Source of the DNA: Medicago truncatula
Taxonomy: Eukaryota; Streptophyta; Magnoliopsida; Fabales; Fabaceae
Length of the DNA: 64,000 nt
Assembly: GCF_003473485.1 (NCBI RefSeq)
Contig: NC_053045.1
Location: 45,116,494-45,180,493, forward strand
Direction of reading: 5' to 3'
Part shown: piece after piece, positions 57,151 to 64,000 of the stretch
Position numbering within the stretch: position 1 is the stretch's first letter
Layout of the letters: the number at the start of each line of letters is the position of its first letter
Notes under the pieces: generated by a model
Databases searched by the model: none
Seen by the model: the letters and a program-made list of their open reading frames with translations, nothing else
What the model was told of the DNA's origin: nothing
Program-made: the position numbers and the translations under genes

Positions 57151-57671
57151 ATGAAATGCTCAATCAATTAAAATAATTAATTTTCATAAAAATAAAGTTA
57201 ACATCTTGTTGAGGGAGAGTGTATTGCTCTGTTTCATGAAAGAAATCACCAAACAACTAAAATTTCTCCTTGTTCGGCTTTCAATTTCTGATTCCCATTA
57301 AATACATAATTTGTCCATAATATCCCGAAGAAAATTGATGGAATTTATTTATTTTTCCTTTCCTACTACTAATTTTTGTTGTTGTTGTTGAAAGATACAC
57401 AATTCATTCAAATGAAAACGATGATCGACAATAAGATAAATAATAATTGCAAGGAAGTAGTAACGTTGAAAAGAAGAAGAAGAAAAAATGTGTCACTGAT
57501 TAATTAAAGTAATAAATAGATTACAGAAAATAATCGAATGAATAAATCGTCGTCGCACAGATCGAAACAGAGAAACAACAAAAAGGTACATAGTAGTTCT
57601 CACGATCCATGTAAATTCGTGATGTAAAAAAAACAAAATAAAATAAAATAAAATAAAACTCGAGTAACTCT

Positions 57672-58046
57672 CTATAGTATCAAAGCGGCGGCGAAAACCA
57701 CTACAGCAGCAGATCCGGCAACGGTAAATCTGTTCAAAGCGGCACCGTTTTCGGAAGGTCCTTCGGAAGGAGGAGTGGAAATGGATGATGGAGTAAGAGC
57801 AGGAGAGACAGCGGGAGAGTCGGATGAAGCAGGAGGAGGAGATGGTGGAGAGTTGATGGCTGAAGGTGAAGGAGATGGAGCGTTCTTCACAGGTATGGGA
57901 GCAGATGCCGCCGGTGAGTCAGCGGAGGGAGAGATCGCAGGTGTGGCAACAGGGGATATGGTGGGAGATGAAGATGGAGATTGAGCGAAGGTAGAACTAA
58001 CCAATAGTGTAGCCACAAGCATCAAAACAACTGTGTATGAAGCCAT
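57672..58046 (-). CDS. Classical arabinogalactan protein, copy 5
   Basis: 124 residues, intronless. Signal peptide MASYTVVLMLVATLLVSSTFA. Single core block (SPTISPVATPAISPSADSPA; APSPSPSAINSPPSPPPASS; LTPSSISTPPSEGPS) and the GPI-type tail VAGSAAVVVFAAALIL. The downstream side keeps the partner's 3' flank (57232-57330) and AGP 3'-UTR blocks (CGTCGCACAGATCGAAACAG at 57549), the upstream side the GAGTTGGCGTGAAGAGGCAA block at 59026, so this is the most complete copy of the unit after copy 1. Confidence 0.92.
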   Translation of the reverse strand: MASYTVVLMLVATLLVSSTFAQSPSSSPTISPVATPAISPSADSPAASAPIPVKNAPSPSPSAINSPPSPPPASSDSPAVSPALTPSSISTPPSEGPSENGAALNRFTVAGSAAVVVFAAALIL

Positions 58047-58169
58047 TGTAAAAATTTGATGAAGGAGAATAAAAAATTAGGGTTTATAAGAAGTTTTGAA
58101 GCAGTGTGTAGAAGAATTGAGAGAGTCTATTGTTGTGGAAGAAGAGAACAGAATTGGAACAGTATTTAT

Positions 58170-58205
58170 AGAAGTGTATACGCGTTTCTAGGCTGAGTCG
58201 TTATG
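58170..58205 (-). promoter_or_regulatory. CGCG block of AGP copy 5
   Basis: Plus strand TATACGCGTTTCTAGGCTGA: one CGCG box kept, the first lost. TATTTATAG just to its left (about 58162-58170) is the TATA element in reverse. Confidence 0.55.
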
Positions 58206-59490
58206 AGCCGTTGATCTTTTCCAATCATTGTTATCTTTTTATTTTAGATTAATATCAGGTGTATTTAGAAAAAGAATCATTCCTCTTTCTTTCAAAAATA
58301 AAAATAAAATAAAAAGAATTATTCCTAATCCTTGTTGGTACAGAAAAATATTCTGTCAATTAAAAAGAAAGTAAAATTGAACTTAAAAACAAAAATAAAA
58401 TATATCTGTCTATTGTTTTCATATCTACTTTAATATTTTTACATAAATTCGGGGTAGCTAATTTTGACAAAAAAAAGAGAGTAATATTTTTGTTTTTGAG
58501 GTATAATATATATTTTTTAACATGTTTAAGAAAATATTGTATTTCTTTTAACAAAATTTAAGGTGTCCTCGTTTGATTAGCTCAGTTGGTTGGACAATGC
58601 ATCAAATATGTAAAAAATATTAAGGTGAGTTTTTTTTCGAGATACATCCAAATATGATTTTCAAGGTTCAAAAAATGTCCATAGACATACTTATAGATTG
58701 TTTATTAATTACATATTTATATAAATTAGTCCTTCAAAATTGTCATAGCAGAAAATTAAATGTGAAACGTTGAGAGGAATACACTCCAATATCACAAAAT
58801 CAACACCATCAATCTAGAAAAAAATTGTATTAATCAACTAAAATTTAATCTTAAGAAGTTTAAAAAATAAAATGTAAACTCTAAAAAATCAATTGAAAAA
58901 AAATAGGAAAATCAAATGAAATAAAAAAAAAAATAGGAAAATTTTCTCAAAAACGGAAAGAAAATAAAATGTGAGAATAAAAGGAAACTAAAACTCAAAC
59001 TTAAAAGGAAAAACAGAATACCGTTGAGTTGGCGTGAAGAGGCAACAAGCTGGTAGGGAATGAATGAGCAAGTCCAAGCTGGTAACTTTCTTAGAATAAT
59101 AAGAACCGTTGGACAGATGGTTGCTATTATTTGAAGAAAAGTCCTAACAGACTACAAATCTAGGATTAAATATGTCTTAATTTTCTATTAATATATTAAC
59201 GTTTTATTTTAGTTCAATAAAATTTTCAATCAACATTTTTTTGTCATTATTTCTAAGTTAATTTATATGTAGTATTTGTATTTTTTAACAAAATAGTGCA
59301 GAATATTGAAAACTCTCTCAATTTTTTTTTTAAAAAAACATAAATTAAATATAAATTTTTAACCGTTGAAAATATAAAATTCATATTTGATTCATATTTT
59401 GTTAAAATATTCTAATTAGTTTTAGGCGCGATTTTTACCATAATAAGTTTTTATTTGTAAAATTTTGTTTAAAAATATGAATTTCACATA
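58206..59490. other. Upstream flank of AGP copy 5
   Basis: Contains a partial SINE head (GATTAGCTCAGTTGGTTGGA, 58577), the conserved unit-end block (59022-59130, GAGTTGGCGTGAAGAGGCAA; AATAAGAACCGTTGGACAGA) and, from 59165, half of a long-TIR element related to the one at 59848. No gene. Confidence 0.55.
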
Positions 59491-59699
59491 AGGGTGAGAA
59501 AAAACCAAAAACCGAACTGAACTGTTGAATTGAACCGAACAAAACAAAAAATTATTGACAATTCTGAAACTGAACTGAAACAATTCGGTTCGATTTGAAA
59601 CAGTTCGGTTCAAATCTATAACAATTCAATAACTAAAATTCGATTTCGTTTGATTTTTTATAAAGGTACCAATCATAATTGTTCAATTCAGTTCGAAAC

Positions 59700-59757
59700 A
59701 GGGACAATGCATAATATATGTAAGGTCCGGGGTTCGAACCCTAACCTCCACACAAAA
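59700..59757 (+). mobile_element. SINE fragment nested in the composite repeat
   Basis: GGGACAATGCATAATATATG and GTCCGGGGTTCGAACCCTAA match the middle of the SINE at 55842. Its 5' head is missing. Confidence 0.65.
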
Positions 59758-59847
59758 AGTTCAATTCGAAACAGTTCGGTTCAGTTTGAAACATTTTGAT
59801 TCAGTTCGAAATGCAAACAATTCGGTTCAGTTCAGTTATTTTAAATT

Positions 59848-60328
59848 AGGTTAAATATGTTTTTGGTCCCTATAAATATATCAACTTTTCGTTTTAGTCC
59901 CTCTAAAATTTTCCTTCAACTTTTAGTCCCTATGAAATTTTGAATCACTACTTTTGATCCCTATTTTAAAGTAAATTTTAGTATTTTTTTAATGAAATTG
60001 TACATAAATGTGTAGAATATTGTAAAAAAATTAGAATTTTTTAAGTAAACATAAATTAAATATGAATTTTTAACCATAAAAAATATATAAATTCATATTA
60101 AATTCATCTTTTGTAAAAAAAATCTATTTTTTTTTTGTAAGAGATTCTTATAATATTATGAATTTTTCTGGAAAATTTGATTCAAAAATTCTACATATGA
60201 GTTTACTTTAAAAGAGGGACCAAAAGTGAAAATGGAAAATTTTTAGGGACTAAAAGTTGAAGGAAAATTTTAGAGGGACTAAAATAAAAAGTTAGTATAT
60301 TTATAGGGACCAAAAACATATTTAACCC
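59848..60328. mobile_element. Mutator-like long-TIR MITE, 481 bp
   Basis: Arms AGGTTAAATATGTTTTTGGT and ACCAAAAACATATTTAACCC extend inward over about 90 bases (TTTTAGTCCCTC against GAGGGACTAAAA). The perfect 9-base direct repeat TTTTAAATT flanks it (59839-59847 and 60329-60337). No ORF. A partial right arm of the same family lies at 60595-60690. Confidence 0.85.
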
Positions 60329-60410
60329 TTTTAAATTTAGTAAACAAATCAGTTCGGTTCCGTTCAATTTTCATCCTGAACCAAACTATGTCCACCCCTA
60401 ATTTTACATA

Positions 60411-60556
60411 CTCCCTTCTGTCACTATTATAAGCAAAAGTTGGTTTTTTAGATTCATTCAATAAATGATGTATGTGGTCTATATATAAACTACATACATA
60501 ATTTATTGAATGAATTTAAAAAGTGAACTTTTGCTTATAATAGTGACCAGAAGGAG
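60411..60556. mobile_element. Stowaway MITE, 146 bp
   Basis: CTCCCTTCTGTCACTATTAT and ATAATAGTGACCAGAAGGAG are the two ends, with TA duplicated (60409-60410 and 60557-60558). The inner part is also self-complementary (AAGCAAAAGTT; AACTTTTGCTT). Confidence 0.9.
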
Positions 60557-60699
60557 TATGAGTTTAGTTAAAAATAGAAAGCAAAAGTGATGATGAAAAA
60601 CTTTTGAGGAACTAAAAATAGAAGAAAATTTTAGAGGGACTAAAAATAAATTGGTATATTTATAGGAAAAAAATTACACATTTAACCATTAAACATAAT

Positions 60700-61420
60700 A
60701 TTATGGATTTTTCAGACAAAATATATATATATATAACAAGATAAAGAGATACAAAGATCGGATGACATTCGACTTAACCTAAGTACAATTCAAACGGAAA
60801 TACATCGTGATAAATCAAATCAACAAGTTTAAACTAGCGAATGGATCGGCCACCAACATAGAAACCAAATTCACGTATCAACGACTCCTGAATAAATCAT
60901 CAAACATAAAAGCTCTTTCGAAAAATGGTGCCGCAAATCTGACACAGAACTGCAGATCTCGGCAAATTTAGAGTAAAAGATAATCAAAGAGATCATAACC
61001 AAACACAAGCAGTTGCACATGAAATCAGGGGTATGAACCCAGATCGCGGCTATTTGGAGAGTGATGAAAAGACATAAATGAGTCACATTGCTAGTTGCTA
61101 CAAGAAAACATCTCACTCGAAGTTGGAGAAATGTTTGGGTTTCAATTTGAAAACTGATTCAATTGATGAAAACCAATATGCCTGAAACAACATTTTCTAG
61201 CTTCTACAAGTGAAAAAAGCCAAGTTTGACAACCATTGAAAGTTTGAAACAGTTCAAAAACGCTTCCCATAAAGTTGAGACACTAAAACACCTACTCTGA
61301 AGGGCCAAGGAAAGAGACACTAAAACTAGGAAGAATCAAAGAAGGACCCGTTAACTTCAGACGAGTCTCCCTTGACTTCATTTTACTTTACTTTAGGCTG
61401 GGGTCATACTCACGCCTGTG
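60700..61420. other. Spacer before AGP copy 6
   Basis: No recognised gene. The minus-strand ORF at 60871-61116 has no motif. Homology to the duplicated unit resumes near 61430. Confidence 0.45.
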
Positions 61421-61796
61421 GTGTTTTGTATCAAAGAAATTATCAAACAAAACCAAAATTCACTTGTTTCTCTTTAAATACTAATTTTACTTTACCATAG
61501 CAGTCGGAAGGAAATTGCTGCATTTTTTTTTTCTGCCATTAATTGTGAATATTAACTTGTGTTTGGCTGTTGAAGAGACATCAATCGAGTAATAAATTGC
61601 AAGGAAATAACAGAAATTGAAAAGAATAAAAAGTATCACTCTCATTAAAATAATAATCAATAGATTACAGAAAATAATAAAATGAATGAATGGTAGTCAC
61701 ACAGATCGAAACAGAGCAACAAAAGAGTTCACGATCCATGTGAATTCGTGATTAATAACAAAATAAATCAAAGAAAAAAAAACTCAGATGAACTCT

Positions 61797-62165
61797 CTAC
61801 ATCATCAAAGCAGCGGCGAAAACCATAACAGCAGCAGATCCAGCAACGGTGAATCTGTTAAAAGCGGCGGCGGAGTTGTCTGAAGGTGAAGGTGCTTCAG
61901 AAGGAGTAGTAGAGATGGATGATGGAGTAACAGCAGGAGAAACAGCGGGAGAGTCAGAGGAAGCAGGAGGGGAAGGAGAAGGAGCGTTCTTCACAGGTAC
62001 GGGAGGAGATGCCACCGGTGAGACAGCGGAAGGAGATGGTGCCTGAGAGGATTTGGGTGGAGTGGCAACGGGTGATATGGTTGGAGATGATGAAGGAGAT
62101 TGAGCAATAGTGGAACTAACCAACAGTGTAGCCACAAGCATCAATACAACTGTGTAAGAAGCCAT
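61797..62165 (-). CDS. Classical arabinogalactan protein, copy 6
   Basis: 122 residues, intronless. Signal peptide MASYTVVLMLVATLLVSSTIA. The core has an unusual charged interruption (ATPPKSSQAPSPSAVSPV), then PSPSPPASSDSPAVSPAVTP, SSISTTPSEAPSPSDNSAA and the GPI-type tail VAGSAAVMVFAAALMM. The PSEAPSPSDN tail end is shared with copy 2. Downstream lies the AGP 3'-UTR block (ATGGTAGTCACACAGATCGA at 61690) and a short piece of the partner's 3' flank (61430). Confidence 0.92.
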   Translation of the reverse strand: MASYTVVLMLVATLLVSSTIAQSPSSSPTISPVATPPKSSQAPSPSAVSPVASPPVPVKNAPSPSPPASSDSPAVSPAVTPSSISTTPSEAPSPSDNSAAAFNRFTVAGSAAVMVFAAALMM

Positions 62166-62297
62166 TGTAGAAAGTTGAAGAAGGAGAATGAAATTTTAGG
62201 GTTTATAAGAAGTTTTGAAGTAGTAAGTAGAAGAAGAATTAGAGCCTAGAGGAGTTGTTTGTTTGTGATTTGATGTTGGAAGGGTATTTATAGAAGC

Positions 62298-62332
62298 ATA
62301 ACCGTGTGAAGACGCGTTCCTAGGATTAGTCG
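62298..62332 (-). promoter_or_regulatory. CGCG block of AGP copy 6
   Basis: Plus strand AACCGTGTGAAGACGCGTTC: the inner box has changed to CGTG, the outer ACGCGT is kept; TATTTATAG is at 62285-62293. Confidence 0.55.
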
Positions 62333-62404
62333 TTAATCACCCGTTGTTCATCTTTTTCACTTTTTTATTTTTATTTATTTAGAATAAAAGGAAGAAAAAA
62401 AAAG

Positions 62405-62580
62405 AATACGGTTGAGTTGGCGTGAAGAGATTTACAGCACGCGGGGGAGAAAGAGAAGGAATGATCAAGTCCAAGTCCAAGCTGGGACAGCTGTTTTGAA
62501 TAATAAGAGCCGTTGGATAGATGGTTGTCATCGTTTATTTTAGGAAAAGTCGTAACGGTCGGAAATAAGAATACTTTCCA
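62405..62580. repeat. Unit-end block upstream of AGP copy 6
   Basis: GGTTGAGTTGGCGTGAAGAG, AAGTCCAAGCTGGGACAGCT and AATAAGAGCCGTTGGATAGA match 59022-59130 (copy 5) and in part 39756-39830 (copy 1). In copy 6 it is only about 240 bases from the start codon, against about 1 kb in copy 5 and 2 kb in copy 1, where elements have inserted. Confidence 0.75.
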
Positions 62581-64000
62581 AACCGAGAGACAGAGTCGGA
62601 GTCGGTAGGTACCAGCTCGCACACGACATGGGGAGGCTGGGACCACCTTGCTTTTTCCCCAATAAAAAAGGTGTCTAGATGATTATTATTAATAAGAAAA
62701 AACTCAAAATTTAGGAAGAAAATACTTCCAATGCAATGACTAATCACTTTAACAACTTTTTATTTTTTCGAACGTTACTGAATGGTTAACGTTTGACTTT
62801 AAAGTCTCTGTCGTCACCACATTTATTTATCCATAGCTTTATATTATGGCTCATATTAACTTATGTCTTATACATGTTAAATAATCTATAAAAAGCAACT
62901 TTGAATTAGAAAATACTACATAATATATTACTAACTTTTAAGAATTTGAATGTAGACTTTTGATATGTCTATTTCTATAATGATTTTTATAACATGTAAT
63001 TTGAGGGCATAAATTAGCATTTAATGCCTTATATTATTAAAAAATGAAAGCTAGTTTTCCTTCAATGATTTTGTAATCCGCATTAAAACTCCAACTTTTT
63101 TATATGTTTAAGTGAATTCATTGTTTTTTCACATAAGCAAGTTTTATGCATTTCATTTTAAATAATAGTTTCGATATATGTTTGAATGTTTTTTTTGGTA
63201 GATATATGTTTGAATGTTAATAAGAAAAAATGTGAAAAACTAGTTAAAGATGTGAAAACTAGTTAAAGATGTAATCATTCAAACAAAATTATGAATAACT
63301 TCATTAACTTGTTTAAATTTCTAATTAATCAAACATGAGAGTTCACATGATAGGTAGCTGAGATGCGTCTCAAATTATTAGTGCCACCAAAATCTGAGAT
63401 ATTATCCCTCTTTTTGTGATACTATCCACTCTTGTTTTTGAATCCACTTCAAAATCCATATCAATCAATCATATCCTGCTTTGCATGTATCAACTTCGAG
63501 TATAGGAGATACCCACTCAGTTTTTGCTAGTACAAACTATCTCGGGTCATCTCTGTTGGAACATTGATGTGATGTTGGATGAAAAATTGAAAGATTAAAC
63601 ACCAAGTAATTACTTTGATCTAATGTTGTGTGAATTGAAAAAATAGAGTGTGGGGGTCCCGCATAAAATAGAACACACACATTAGTAGTGTTTAAATTGT
63701 GGTATTTAATTTTAAATACTTGATAGTGATAAAAATAATAGTAATTATTATTTTATTAGAGAATATCACTTTCCATAAATTTAGCTTATGGTGGTTGTGA
63801 TAAGAATAATAATTTAATTATTATTATATTTCCTTTATTCAAATCCAATAGTTTGGTTCCTCCACTTTTGTGGATTTGTTTCTTTTGATCCTATCCACAA
63901 GTGTTGTTGAACTGATTAATGGATAAACTCCATTTTAATCTTATCCACTAGAGTAATTGTTGTCGCAATTTTTGCTAAAACAGTTACACAATCTCTATAT
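62581..64000. other. Right-end spacer
   Basis: AT-rich, no supported gene. A small direct repeat (ATATGTTTGAATGTT; AACTAGTTAAAGATGTGA) occurs at 63170-63270, and several TATCCAC/GTGGAT motifs at 63870-63960. Confidence 0.45.

Larger units (their letters stand above)
59493..60395. mobile_element. Composite repeat: GGTTCGGTT-rich element with nested inserts
   Basis: The left end (AAGGGTGAGAAAAAACCAAA) and right end (CCAAACTATGTCCACCCCTA) carry inverted subterminal sequence, with many ACTGAACTG/CAGTTCGGTT repeats inside. It is split by a SINE fragment (59700-59757) and by a 481-bp MITE (59848-60328). No ORF. Confidence 0.55.

Overview
The window is nuclear DNA of a flowering plant, most likely a papilionoid legume of the Medicago/Trifolium/pea group. 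It is AT-rich, has spliced plant genes, two eukaryotic tRNA genes, tRNA-derived SINEs, and many small TIR elements whose ends read like common legume repeats. The species name is an inference; the plant origin is clear from the NPH3, 5-oxoprolinase, ATL and arabinogalactan-protein genes.

Left part (1-10.5 kb): a small secreted proline-rich peptide gene, a tRNA-His gene, an intact intronless 5-oxoprolinase (OXP1) with a 5'-UTR intron, a local duplication carrying a datable hAT-type MITE, and a membrane-anchored DUF7870-type protein on the minus strand. From 11 to 16.5 kb there is a repeat thicket: a tandem duplication whose two copies took up different insertions (LINE, long-TIR element, SINE), a Stowaway element and a dead hAT transposase fragment.

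Middle (17.6-35 kb): a five-exon NPH3 gene (phototropin signalling), a long stretch without genes holding a small TRIM-like LTR fossil, a three-exon 2-oxoglutarate/Fe(II) dioxygenase whose introns carry MITEs, an ATL-type RING-H2 ubiquitin ligase, and a probable solo LTR.

Right part (35.8-62.6 kb): the most distinctive region, a cluster of six intronless classical arabinogalactan-protein (AGP) genes, all on the minus strand. The first lies tail to tail with an intact four-exon gene for an unrecognised, probably organelle-targeted protein. Decayed pieces of that partner (exons 1-2 at 56.2 kb, exons 3-4 at 44.8-45.5 kb) and of its 3' flank sit beside later AGP copies, so the duplicated unit was the convergent gene pair, while only the AGP half stayed intact. 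The AGP promoters share a TATA box and an adjoining CGCG-box block that has eroded in two copies. One duplication junction abuts a DOT4-like PPR pseudogene. LINEs (L1 and RTE type), SINEs, Stowaway, Tourist/Harbinger, hAT and Mutator-like elements fill the spaces, several nested in one another. No prokaryote-like operon, CRISPR array or unknown multi-gene system was seen.
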